Program-made: the position numbers and the translations under genes
Shown: positions 38,070 through 46,371 of the stretch, in pieces
Layout: each line of letters opens with the position of its first letter
Position numbering within the stretch: position 1 is the stretch's first letter
Assembly (NCBI RefSeq): GCF_018785315.1
Contig: NZ_WQPN01000022.1
Coordinates: 1 to 64,000 of the forward strand
Source: Clostridium sp. MCC353
GTDB lineage: Bacteria; Bacillota; Clostridia; Lachnospirales; Lachnospiraceae
Direction: 5' to 3'
Length of the DNA stretch: 64,000 bases
Notes under the pieces: generated by a model
Databases searched by the model: none
Seen by the model: only the letters and a program-made list of their open reading frames with translations
What the model was told of the DNA's origin: nothing

Positions 38070-38071
38070 GA

Positions 38072-38121
38072 CAAACGTTTGAGTAAAAAGTTATTCAAAT
38101 GTGGCCTTTTTGTGTTAAGAT
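38072..38121 (+). promoter_or_regulatory. Second LacI operator and promoter before the PFK gene
   Basis: CAAACGTTTG at 38072-38081, followed as at the first site by a GTAAAA stretch. Promoter-like hexamers TTCAAA (38094-38099) and TAAGAT (38116-38121) are 16 bases apart. Confidence 0.6.
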
Positions 38122-38170
38122 AGGAGTATATGAGAGAATAAAAAGTAGAAGAGGAAAGGCGGTAAGCACG

Positions 38171-39349
38171 ATGGAGAATGTTTTGGTTGTCCACGGCGGG
38201 GGACCAACAGCAGTCATTAACTCTTCCCTGTATGGAATTATAGAGGAAGCGAAAGAAAGCGGCAGGATCGATAAGGTATACGGGGCGATTGGAGGAAGTG
38301 AAGCTATTTTCCAGGAACGTTTTCTGGATCTGATGCAGTTTCCGGAGGAGAAGCTGAAGCTTTTGCTGGAAACACCGGCAACAGCCATCGGTTCTTCCAG
38401 ATATGCCCTGGAAAAAGAAGATTATGAAGCCATGGTTGGCATTTTTAAAAAGCACGATATTAAGTATGTGCTGTTAAACGGCGGAAACGGGACCATGGAC
38501 ACATGTGGAAAGATTTATGAAGTGTGTAAGAATGAAGGGATCTGCGTGGTCGGAGTTCCGAAAACAGTGGATAATGACATTGCCATTACGGATCATACGC
38601 CTGGATTTGGAAGCGCCGCAAGATACATAGCCGCCACAACGGAAGAGGTGGGAGCGGATATTAAATCACTGCCCATCCATGTATGCGTGATCGAGGCCAT
38701 GGGCAGGAATGCGGGATGGATTACCGCAGCGTCCGTATTAGCCAGGAAGAAACCTGGAGACGCTCCCCATTTGGTCTATCTGCCGGAACGGGCATTTAAT
38801 GAAGAAGAGTTTTTGGAGGATGTGAAACGGCTTTACGACCAGCTGGGCGGAGTGGTGGTCGTTGCCAGCGAAGGCCTGAGGGGAGCGGACGGTGAGCCGA
38901 TCGTGCCTCCGATCTTTAAATCAGGACGGGCAACTTACTACGGAGACGTGAGCGCTTATCTGGCCAATTTGGTTATTCAGAAGCTGGGAATTAAGGCGAG
39001 AAGTGAAAAACCCGGAATCTGCGGCCGTTCTTCCATCGCATGGCAGTCGCCAGTGGACCGTGACGAAGCGGTTCTGGCCGGCAGAAAGGCACTGCAGGCG
39101 GCATTAAACGGTGAAAGCGGCGTAATGGCCGGCTTTATCCGGGATGAAACCGAAGATGGGTCGTATAAGATTCATGTCCGGATGATTCCGATTTCAGAAG
39201 TGATGCTTTATGAAAAAGTGCTGCCGGAAGAATACATCAATGAACGGGGCAATGACGTGACAGAAGAGTTTGCAAAATGGTGCCGTCCGTTAATCGGGCC
39301 GGAACTGAGAGATTTTATTGATTTCCAGGAATACATGGATAAAAAATGA
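38171..39349 (+). CDS. 6-phosphofructokinase family enzyme, pyrophosphate-type signature
   Basis: A 392-residue PFK-family kinase. The phosphoryl-donor loop is GGNGTMDT and the catalytic loop is VPKTVDNDI, with the lysine that marks pyrophosphate-dependent enzymes; MGRNAGWITA is the fructose-6-phosphate segment. The ATG at 38171 is favoured over an upstream frame extension to 38099. It probably phosphorylates fructose 6-phosphate or a related sugar phosphate made by the other enzymes of the cluster. Confidence 0.88.
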   Translation: MENVLVVHGGGPTAVINSSLYGIIEEAKESGRIDKVYGAIGGSEAIFQERFLDLMQFPEEKLKLLLETPATAIGSSRYALEKEDYEAMVGIFKKHDIKYVLLNGGNGTMDTCGKIYEVCKNEGICVVGVPKTVDNDIAITDHTPGFGSAARYIAATTEEVGADIKSLPIHVCVIEAMGRNAGWITAASVLARKKPGDAPHLVYLPERAFNEEEFLEDVKRLYDQLGGVVVVASEGLRGADGEPIVPPIFKSGRATYYGDVSAYLANLVIQKLGIKARSEKPGICGRSSIAWQSPVDRDEAVLAGRKALQAALNGESGVMAGFIRDETEDGSYKIHVRMIPISEVMLYEKVLPEEYINERGNDVTEEFAKWCRPLIGPELRDFIDFQEYMDKK

Positions 39350-39380
39350 TGCGGCAGGAAGAGGAGGGACTTAGATCGAT

Positions 39381-40214
39381 ATGAAACACATTTTTCTGAA
39401 TTTAAAAAGGTTTGACATTCCAAAAGACAAGGGAGGGGTAAACAGCATTGCCCCCATTCAGGAGTGGGGAAAGTATATTGTATCCAATACACAGGAGCAG
39501 TTAAAGGCGTATGCAGGTGAAGATGTGGAATTCGTTATGTATTTTCCGGAGGCGCATTTAATATCTGCGGCAAATGCATTGGAAGAAAACAGCATGGTTC
39601 AGGTTGGATGCCAGAGCGTATACCGCGAGGATACGGCTGTGGGCGGCAATTTTGGAGCATTTACCACCAACCGGACTGCCAATGCCGTGAAAGCTATGGG
39701 ATGTACATCCACAATTATCGGACATTGTGAAGAGAGAAAAGACAAAGCGGGAATTCTTTCAGAGGCCGGGGTGACTGATACGGCGGCAGTGAACCGCCTG
39801 CTGAATAAGGAGATTAAAGCGGCTATCAAGGCGGGGCTTTCCGTATTATACTGTATCGGTGAATCTTCAGAGGAACAGCCCAGGTGGCAGGAAGTTTTGA
39901 AGGAACAGCTCAGTACTGGGCTGGATGGAGTGGATACGTCTAAAGTGACCATCGCTTATGAGCCGATTTGGGCCATTGGGCCAGGCAAGATTCCGCCGGA
40001 TCAGGAATATATCACCATGATCGGAAGTTTCATTAAAGAAGTGACAGGCGGCCTGGATGTGGTATACGGCGGCGGATTAAAGGTGGATAATGCCAAGATG
40101 CTGGCCTCCATTCCAGTGATGGACGGCGGGCTGATCGCCTTAACCAGATTCCAGGGCGAGATCGGGTATTATCCGGATGAATATCTGGAGATTATCAGAA
40201 CATACTTTTCCTAA
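39381..40214 (+). CDS. Triose-phosphate isomerase-like protein
   Basis: A 277-residue TIM-family protein, longer than the usual 250. The catalytic set is intact: N7-x-K9 in LNLKRF, His115 in IIGHCEER and Glu194 in AYEPIWAIG. Substrate-loop segments differ from housekeeping enzymes (YGGGLKVDN instead of YGGSVKPEN, and LIALTRFQGE near the end). In other pathways such TIM paralogues act on four-carbon ketose phosphates, so a non-glycolytic substrate is plausible here. Confidence 0.82.
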   Translation: MKHIFLNLKRFDIPKDKGGVNSIAPIQEWGKYIVSNTQEQLKAYAGEDVEFVMYFPEAHLISAANALEENSMVQVGCQSVYREDTAVGGNFGAFTTNRTANAVKAMGCTSTIIGHCEERKDKAGILSEAGVTDTAAVNRLLNKEIKAAIKAGLSVLYCIGESSEEQPRWQEVLKEQLSTGLDGVDTSKVTIAYEPIWAIGPGKIPPDQEYITMIGSFIKEVTGGLDVVYGGGLKVDNAKMLASIPVMDGGLIALTRFQGEIGYYPDEYLEIIRTYFS

Positions 40215-40225
40215 TTTAAAGTAAA

Positions 40226-40257
40226 GCGTGAAGGCATTTTTGAAAATGCCTTCACGC
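40226..40257. repeat. Short palindrome of family B
   Basis: GCGTGAAGGCATTTT (40226-40240) pairs exactly with 40243-40257 around a 2-base loop. The core GAAGGCATTTT(T/C)GAAAATGC is shared with the palindrome at 33501-33546. It lies between the TIM-like and LarA-like genes, where it could also act as a terminator. Confidence 0.75.
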
Positions 40258-40348
40258 CTGATGTAAATGATGCAAAACACACCTGATATAAAAAAATAAT
40301 CACGCCTCTTATCAAAGGCGCCCCAAATCAAAAAAGGAGAGTACACAT

Positions 40349-41848
40349 ATGAAATTATCATTCGAATACGGCCAGGGCCTCATGACAGCAGATTTACCGG
40401 ACAGCACCGACGTCTTTATTCCAGGAGAAACCGTTTTAGATCCGCCTTATATCCCGGAAGACCAGCTGATCGAAAAAACACTGGAATCCATCAGAAATCC
40501 TATGGGCATGGACCCATTGTCCAAACTGGCCCATAAGGGATCAAAAGTTACCATTATTTTCCCGGACCGCGTAAAGGGCGGAGAACAGCCCACCTCCCAC
40601 AGAAAGATTTCCATCAAACTGATCTTACAGGAATTATATGACGCAGGCGTGGAGAAGAAGGATATTCTTCTGATCTGCTCCAACGGTCTGCATAGAAAGA
40701 ACACGGAAGCCGAGATCCGCGGCGTTCTGGGAGACGAACTTTTCAATGAATTCTGGTATACTCATCAGATCATTAACCACGACAGCGAGGACTATGACCA
40801 TTTGGTAGACCTTGGAACTACAGACCGCGGTGACCCTGTCATCATGAACAAATACGTTTATGACAGCGATGTGGCGATCCTCATCGGCCATACCCAGGGC
40901 AACCCTTACGGCGGATATTCAGGCGGTTATAAGCACTGCGCAACAGGTATTACCCATTGGCGTTCCATCGACTCCCACCATGTTCCGGAAGTTATGCACA
41001 GAAAAGACTTCACTCCGGTCAGCGGAAAGTCCCTGATGAGAACTAAATTCGATGAAATCGGTCAGCACATGGAAAAATGCATGGGCAAGAAATTCTTCTG
41101 CTGTGATGCGGTTCTGGATACCAAATCAAGACAGATCGAAATCAACAGCGGATATGCGGCAGTTATGCAGCCAAAATCATGGATTATGGCGGACAAACGT
41201 ACCTATGTTCCGTGGGCTGAGAAAAAATATGATGTTATGATCTTCGGTATGCCTCAGTTCTTCCATTACGGAGAAGGCATGGGCACCAACCCGATCATGC
41301 TGATGCAGGCCTTATCCGCCCAGGTGATCCGCCATAAGAGGATCATGAGCGATAACTGTGTTATCATCTGCTCTTCCATCTGCAATGGTTATTTCCATGA
41401 TGAATTATGGCCATATACAAGAGAAATGTATGAGATGTTCCAGAAAGACTATATGAACACTCTGCCTGATATGAACCGTTACGGAGAGTATTTTGCGACA
41501 AATGAAGAGTACATCCGCAAATACCGTTACTGCAACGCGTTCCATCCGTTCCATGGATTCTCCATGATAAGCTGCGGTCACATTGCGGAAATGAACACTT
41601 CCGCCATCTATCTCTGCGGCGCCCAGGAACCTGGATTTGCCAGAGGAATGGGACTGAAGACGAGAGCGACCATTGAGGAAGCGTTAGAAGACGCTAAGAA
41701 GAAATATGTGGGACCGAATCCGAATATCCTGGCCCTGCCTCAGACATTTAAGCTGGGAGCCGTTCATCTTATGATGAAGGATCAGGTTTATGAAGGAAAA
41801 GGCGCGGAAGACTGCGGCTGTGCAGCGCATATGATGCATCACAAATAG
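40349..41848 (+). CDS. LarA-family (nickel-pincer racemase-like) protein with altered active site
   Basis: A 499-residue LarA superfamily member (INHDSEDYDHLVDLGTT, GGYSGGYKH). Compared by eye with Lactiplantibacillus plantarum LarA, the cofactor lysine (Lys184) is Lys195 here, the nickel-ligand histidine (His200) is His211 and the catalytic His108 is His115. However, the second catalytic histidine (His174) is Asn185, at the same 10-residue distance from the lysine, and Arg75 is Lys76. LarA enzymes epimerise 2-hydroxy acids, so the substrate may be a sugar acid. Genes for the cofactor (larB, larC, larE) are not in the window. Confidence 0.85.
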   Translation: MKLSFEYGQGLMTADLPDSTDVFIPGETVLDPPYIPEDQLIEKTLESIRNPMGMDPLSKLAHKGSKVTIIFPDRVKGGEQPTSHRKISIKLILQELYDAGVEKKDILLICSNGLHRKNTEAEIRGVLGDELFNEFWYTHQIINHDSEDYDHLVDLGTTDRGDPVIMNKYVYDSDVAILIGHTQGNPYGGYSGGYKHCATGITHWRSIDSHHVPEVMHRKDFTPVSGKSLMRTKFDEIGQHMEKCMGKKFFCCDAVLDTKSRQIEINSGYAAVMQPKSWIMADKRTYVPWAEKKYDVMIFGMPQFFHYGEGMGTNPIMLMQALSAQVIRHKRIMSDNCVIICSSICNGYFHDELWPYTREMYEMFQKDYMNTLPDMNRYGEYFATNEEYIRKYRYCNAFHPFHGFSMISCGHIAEMNTSAIYLCGAQEPGFARGMGLKTRATIEEALEDAKKKYVGPNPNILALPQTFKLGAVHLMMKDQVYEGKGAEDCGCAAHMMHHK

Positions 41849-41861
41849 GGGGCATTGGAAA

Positions 41862-42683
41862 ATGAGACACGAATATTATGATTATGATAAACAAAAGCTT
41901 CTGGCAGACCCAAAGATCAAGATGATCTGCATGGAAGACAACAGCCAGGTATTTAAAACCATGGCGGATCAGATGGCGGAGGAAATTGAGGCCCACAATG
42001 CAAAGGGCGAAAAGACGGTCTTTATCTGTCCGGTTGGCCCTGTGGGACAGTATCCGTATTTTGTGGATCTGGTGAATACTAAGAATATCAGCCTGAAAAA
42101 TGTCTGGTTTATCAATATGGATGAATATTTAGACGATGAGAAGCAGTGGGTGCCCATGGACCACCCGCTCAGCTTCCGAGGCTTTATGGAGCGCACTGTT
42201 TACTCTAAGATCAAACCAGAGCTGGTTATGCCTGAGGAACAGCGCATTTTCCCGGACCCTCAGAATGTGGGCTATATTCCGGAGTTGATTGAGAAGCTGG
42301 GCGGCGTGGATATCGCTTTCGGCGGAATCGGCATCAACGGCCATGTGGCGTTTAATGAAGCGGACCCGTCCCTGAGCAATGAGGAATTTTTAAGCCAGAA
42401 GACCAGAGTGCTGAGCATTTCCCCGGAGACCAGGGCGGCCAATGCCATCGGCGATTTTAACGGAGCTTTGGAGGATATGCCTCATTATTGTGTTACCATC
42501 GGTATTTATGAAATCGCCCATGCCAGAAAGATCCGTTTAGGATGTTTTAGGAACTGGCACAGGGCTGTGGTGAGAAGAGCAGGATATGGAGAGCCGACTT
42601 CTGAATTTCCGGTCAGCCTTTTACAGCGGCATCCTGACCTGACCCTGACATTTACCGATTTTGTTGCAAATCTGGAAGATTAA
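41862..42683 (+). CDS. Glucosamine-6-phosphate isomerase (NagB)-like protein with altered catalytic dyad
   Basis: A 273-residue NagB-type protein. The Asp72 equivalent of E. coli NagB is Asp87 (NMDEYL). In the ring-opening loop GINGHVAFNE, His161 and Glu166 match His143 and Glu148, but Asp141 is replaced by Asn159. It probably acts on a sugar phosphate as an isomerase, deaminase or lactonase rather than a standard glucosamine-6-phosphate deaminase. It lies 13 bases after the LarA-like gene and 16 before the aldolase. Confidence 0.83.
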   Translation: MRHEYYDYDKQKLLADPKIKMICMEDNSQVFKTMADQMAEEIEAHNAKGEKTVFICPVGPVGQYPYFVDLVNTKNISLKNVWFINMDEYLDDEKQWVPMDHPLSFRGFMERTVYSKIKPELVMPEEQRIFPDPQNVGYIPELIEKLGGVDIAFGGIGINGHVAFNEADPSLSNEEFLSQKTRVLSISPETRAANAIGDFNGALEDMPHYCVTIGIYEIAHARKIRLGCFRNWHRAVVRRAGYGEPTSEFPVSLLQRHPDLTLTFTDFVANLED

Positions 42684-42699
42684 AAGGAGATAAATAATT

Positions 42700-43857
42700 A
42701 TGCCAATGATACCTTTAAGACCTCTCATGGAGGCATCCATCAAATATGGTTTCGGCCAGGGGGGATTCAACGTCAATGCGGTTGCCCAGGCCAAAGCTGT
42801 GATTGAAGTTCACGAGATGTTCCGTTCTCCGGCTATTTTGCAGGGGGCGGATCTGGCCAATGGATTTATGGGCGGACGGACTGATTTTATGAACGCCACA
42901 TTGGAAGATAAGAAAATTGGGGCTAAGAATATTGCTGATGCGGTTAAAAAATACGGTTCTGATTCCGAGATTCCGATTGTGCTTCATCTGGATCACGGCA
43001 GGGACTTTGATTCCTGTGTGGCGGCCATTGAGGGCGGATACACTTCCGTCATGATCGACGGTTCCTCTCTTCCGTTTAAGGAGAACATCGAACTGACAAG
43101 GGAAGTGGTGAAATATGCTCATGCCAGAGGAGTCAGCGTGGAAGGCGAACTGGGCGTGTTAGCCGGAGTGGAAGATCATGTATTTTCCGCCAGCTCTACC
43201 TATACGAATCCGCTGGATGCGGTTGAATTCTTTAAACAGACAGGCGTGGACGCCCTGGCTATTTCTTACGGCACCATGCATGGAGCTTCCAAAGGCAAGG
43301 ATGTGAAGCTGAGAAAAGAGATTGCGGTGGCGATCAGGGAATGCATGAATCATTTAGGCATTTTTGGAGCTCTCGTTTCCCACGGTTCCTCTACGGTACC
43401 GAAATACATCGTGGATGAAATTAATGCGCTGGGCGGGGAACTGACCAATACATACGGAATTTCCATCGAGGAATTAAAGGCTGCTATCCCTTGCGGAATC
43501 AGCAAGATCAACGTGGATACGGATATCCGCCTGGCGGTTACCAGAAACATGAAAGAGCTGTTTGCAAAATACCCGGAGAAGAGAACCAGCGCGTCTATCG
43601 GAGGCATTTATGAGCTGCTGGAAGCGAAGAAAAACCAGTTTGATCCAAGGGTATTCCTTCCGCCGATCATGGATACGGTTATGTACGGAAATATTCCGGA
43701 TGACGATGTTGCTGCCATTGTGGACTGCGTGGAGCGGGGCGTGAAAGAAGTGGTAGGCACCCTGATCGTGCAGTTTGGATCATTCGGCAAAGCTCCTCTT
43801 GTTGAGTGCGTGAGCCTGGATGAGATGGCTGAGAGGTATAAGAAGGCCGGGATTTAA
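42700..43857 (+). CDS. Class II fructose-bisphosphate/ketose-bisphosphate aldolase family protein
   Basis: A 385-residue zinc aldolase. Metal and catalytic segments are present: LHLDHGRDF, GELGVLAG, YGTMHGASKG and LVSHGSST. It is about 80-100 residues longer than common class II aldolases, with the extra sequence toward the C-terminus. It ends the LarA-NagB-aldolase run and presumably cleaves the final ketose bisphosphate of the pathway. Confidence 0.88.
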   Translation: MPMIPLRPLMEASIKYGFGQGGFNVNAVAQAKAVIEVHEMFRSPAILQGADLANGFMGGRTDFMNATLEDKKIGAKNIADAVKKYGSDSEIPIVLHLDHGRDFDSCVAAIEGGYTSVMIDGSSLPFKENIELTREVVKYAHARGVSVEGELGVLAGVEDHVFSASSTYTNPLDAVEFFKQTGVDALAISYGTMHGASKGKDVKLRKEIAVAIRECMNHLGIFGALVSHGSSTVPKYIVDEINALGGELTNTYGISIEELKAAIPCGISKINVDTDIRLAVTRNMKELFAKYPEKRTSASIGGIYELLEAKKNQFDPRVFLPPIMDTVMYGNIPDDDVAAIVDCVERGVKEVVGTLIVQFGSFGKAPLVECVSLDEMAERYKKAGI

Positions 43858-43953
43858 AGAGATCGTATTTTATTAATCTGGAAGTAAAACTTTAATTAAG
43901 CTATGTTGGAATAAAATATTAGATAATTATTAAAGGCTGTTAATAGTTCTATG

Positions 43954-43985
43954 TGCGGCAGATGGTTGTAAAATCATCTGCCGCA
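43954..43985 (+). terminator. Terminator after the sugar cluster
   Basis: An 11-bp perfect stem, TGCGGCAGATG (43954-43964) with its complement (43975-43985), followed by TTCTT. It lies about 95 bases after the aldolase stop. Confidence 0.65.
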
Positions 43986-44005
43986 TTCTTAAATTTTATA
44001 ATATT

Positions 44006-44036
44006 GTAACAGTTCAGACGGCGGGAAAACTGTTAC
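44006..44036. repeat. Short copy of repeat family A
   Basis: GTAACAGTT (44006-44014) pairs with AACTGTTAC (44028-44036). The left part GTAACAGTTCAG-ACGGCGGG matches the left end of the full element at 17326; the inner stems are missing, as in an internally deleted copy. Confidence 0.65.
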
Positions 44037-44065
44037 ATAATATTTTATAATAGCTTTGGCCTAAA

Positions 44066-44094
44066 TTGCCAAACAATATAAAACATGGTATGAT
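44066..44094 (+). promoter_or_regulatory. Promoter of the DUF262 operon
   Basis: TTGCCA at 44066-44071, a 17-base spacer and TATGAT at 44089-44094. It is followed by an AGGAGGGGG ribosome binding site and the ATG at 44127. The flanking terminators indicate that the three genes form an isolated transcription unit. Confidence 0.7.
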
Positions 44095-44126
44095 AAAGTA
44101 ATGGTTAAGTATAGGAGGGGGCCTTA

Positions 44127-45275
44127 ATGGATATATTGTTAGATAATCAGATAACAGAAGAAATTGAGGATGAAACCGTAGAGCACGGATATGAACTGGA
44201 GGCTGATGGACGGGAGGAAGAGCAGGTTTATCCGATGAATAAAGTTAAGGTTGATAAGGGATTCTATACGGTATTCGAACTGAAAAGACGTTTCGATGCA
44301 AAACCAAAGCGGATTATATTAGATAGCGATTTTCAGCGAGAGAATGTCTGGTATAAAGATAGAAAGTCAGAATTGATAGAAAGTGTGTTAATGGGCCTGC
44401 CATTACCTATTTTTTATTTTAATCAAGATAAATATGGGAATTTAATAGTAGTTGACGGACGGCAGCGTTTGGGCGCCTTATTTTCGTTTATAGATGATGA
44501 ATTTAAACTCAGTAATCTTAAAATATTGCCGGAGGAAAATAATAGAAAATATTCGGATTTATCCCCTGTTTTACGCGGACGAATAGAAGATTTTCAAATT
44601 CAGGCGCATGTGATTTTGCCGCCAACGCCGGATAGAATCAAATTTGATATTTTTGATAGGGTGAATCGGGGCGGCGTAACTTTGAATAAGCAGGAGATGC
44701 GAAATGCTTTATATCAGGGTGAGGCAACAAGGCTGTTAAAAAGACTGATTGAGAGCGAGGCATTTAAAAATGCAACAGGGGGAGCGTTTCTGAAAGAAAA
44801 AAGGATGAAAGACAGGTATCTTTTGACCAGATTTATTACTTTTTTGCTGTATAAGGAACAAAAAATAAAGGATGAAAAAGGAGAACGGTATCTTTATAAA
44901 AATGATATAGATGAACTTTTGGGAAACGGTATGGACACTCTAAACCATATGAGCCAACAGGAGATTCAACAAATAGAACAGCTTGTGGTAGAAACACTGG
45001 AAAAATCGTATTATTATTTGGGAAAAGATGCATTCCGTTTGACAAAAGGCGTAAAGAGAACACCGATTAATATGAATGTATTTGAGACCGTGATGTATGC
45101 CATTCAATATATTCCGGCAGGGCAAAAAATGCTGCTGCCCAAGGTAGAACAGGAGATTTCTCAGCTTTTAAACAGTGCGGAGTTTCGTGACAATATTGGA
45201 AATCACCGGGATAGTGCGGAAAAATTGAATTGGCGTTTGAAAGCTGCTGAGAAGATAGGGAGGTCTTTATCCTGA
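44127..45275 (+). CDS. DUF262 (GmrSD/ParB-like) domain protein, candidate defence component
   Basis: A 382-residue protein. Residues about 55-160 carry the DUF262 pattern: the region before DFQRENVWYKDRKSELIESV, LMGLPLPIFYF, and the key motif VVDGRQRLGALFSF. In GmrSD-type enzymes this domain is the NTP-hydrolysing, ParB-like half and is usually joined to an HNH nuclease (DUF1524). No HNH motif is visible here, so it must act through partners. The next gene starts one base after its stop, so translation is coupled. Confidence 0.85.
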   Translation: MDILLDNQITEEIEDETVEHGYELEADGREEEQVYPMNKVKVDKGFYTVFELKRRFDAKPKRIILDSDFQRENVWYKDRKSELIESVLMGLPLPIFYFNQDKYGNLIVVDGRQRLGALFSFIDDEFKLSNLKILPEENNRKYSDLSPVLRGRIEDFQIQAHVILPPTPDRIKFDIFDRVNRGGVTLNKQEMRNALYQGEATRLLKRLIESEAFKNATGGAFLKEKRMKDRYLLTRFITFLLYKEQKIKDEKGERYLYKNDIDELLGNGMDTLNHMSQQEIQQIEQLVVETLEKSYYYLGKDAFRLTKGVKRTPINMNVFETVMYAIQYIPAGQKMLLPKVEQEISQLLNSAEFRDNIGNHRDSAEKLNWRLKAAEKIGRSLS

Positions 45276-45276
45276 C

Positions 45277-46371
45277 ATGATAGAAACTTTAAAGATTAGG
45301 AATTTTAAAAGTATAAAAGAAATGCAGATTAATTGTGGCAGCGTTACTCTTTTGGTTGGCACAAATTCATCGGGAAAATCGTCGGTAATTCAGGGATTGC
45401 TGTTCGTTGCCCAGAATATGGAAAAACCATGCGGTTTGAATGGCGATTTGATGTCCTTGGGAAGTTTTGAGGAGAACAGGTGTGTATATGCTGATGAAAA
45501 GGAGATTACATTTACCATCTGGGATGGAGAACATAAGGTTGATATTGCTTTGCTTCGAAAACTGGGGGAAGAGCCGAGTTTGCGCATAGAAGGCCTTAAT
45601 CAAAAAGAATGGCCTGATAGATATTCTGGCCTGAATTATAAAAAAAGAGCGTTCCAATACCTGTCATGTCACCGAGTCGGACCTCTGAATGTATATCAGA
45701 AAAATATGTCGATGGAAGACGTGATAGGTACAGATGGTCAATATGCAATTGCATTTTTGAATAAACACAGTATTGATGTATTGGAGTCCGGTTTATGTAA
45801 AGGAAATGTGGATTATACGTTACTGGGACAAGTGAATTGGTGGTTATCGTATATTACAGATACGGAAATCAGCACCGAAGAAATAAGAGGAACGGATTTG
45901 GTTAAGGCATCTTATACGATGCATGATGCAAGACAAATCAGGCCGGCTAATATTGGATCTGGGATCAGCTATCTGGTCAGCATACTGATTATATGTTTAT
46001 CTTCCCCCCAGGGAGCGGTAATTGCTTTGGAAAATCCTGAAATTCATCTTCATCCGTCTGCTCAGGCGAAGCTGTGTGAATTTTTTTATTTTATATCGGC
46101 AACCGGACGTCAGTTGTTTATAGAAACCCATAGCGATCATATTTTTAATGGTTTTAGGGCTGGAATTGCCGCTGAAGAGATGGAAAAGGATAAAATAAAA
46201 ATACAGTTTATCAGCCTGAACAGGGAACATGTGTCTCAGGCAATGGAAGTACAGATTGGACGGATGGGCAGAATAGAAAACCAGACAAAAGATTTGTTTG
46301 ATCAGTTTGATTTGGATTTGAATAAGATGATTGGGTTACGGGGGAAAAAGAATGGAGCTAATCCTAAATGA
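45277..46371 (+). CDS. AAA ATPase with DUF3696-like C-terminus, candidate defence component
   Basis: A 364-residue SMC/OLD-like ATPase. Walker A is GTNSSGKSSVIQGLLF near residue 30, Walker B is VIALENPEIHLHPSA and the following loop is FIETHSDHIFNGFR. The tail GRMGRIENQTKDLFDQF resembles DUF3696. No TOPRIM nuclease domain follows, unlike GajA or OLD. It overlaps the third gene by 20 bases, so all three products are probably made in fixed ratio and may form a complex. Confidence 0.87.
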   Translation: MIETLKIRNFKSIKEMQINCGSVTLLVGTNSSGKSSVIQGLLFVAQNMEKPCGLNGDLMSLGSFEENRCVYADEKEITFTIWDGEHKVDIALLRKLGEEPSLRIEGLNQKEWPDRYSGLNYKKRAFQYLSCHRVGPLNVYQKNMSMEDVIGTDGQYAIAFLNKHSIDVLESGLCKGNVDYTLLGQVNWWLSYITDTEISTEEIRGTDLVKASYTMHDARQIRPANIGSGISYLVSILIICLSSPQGAVIALENPEIHLHPSAQAKLCEFFYFISATGRQLFIETHSDHIFNGFRAGIAAEEMEKDKIKIQFISLNREHVSQAMEVQIGRMGRIENQTKDLFDQFDLDLNKMIGLRGKKNGANPK

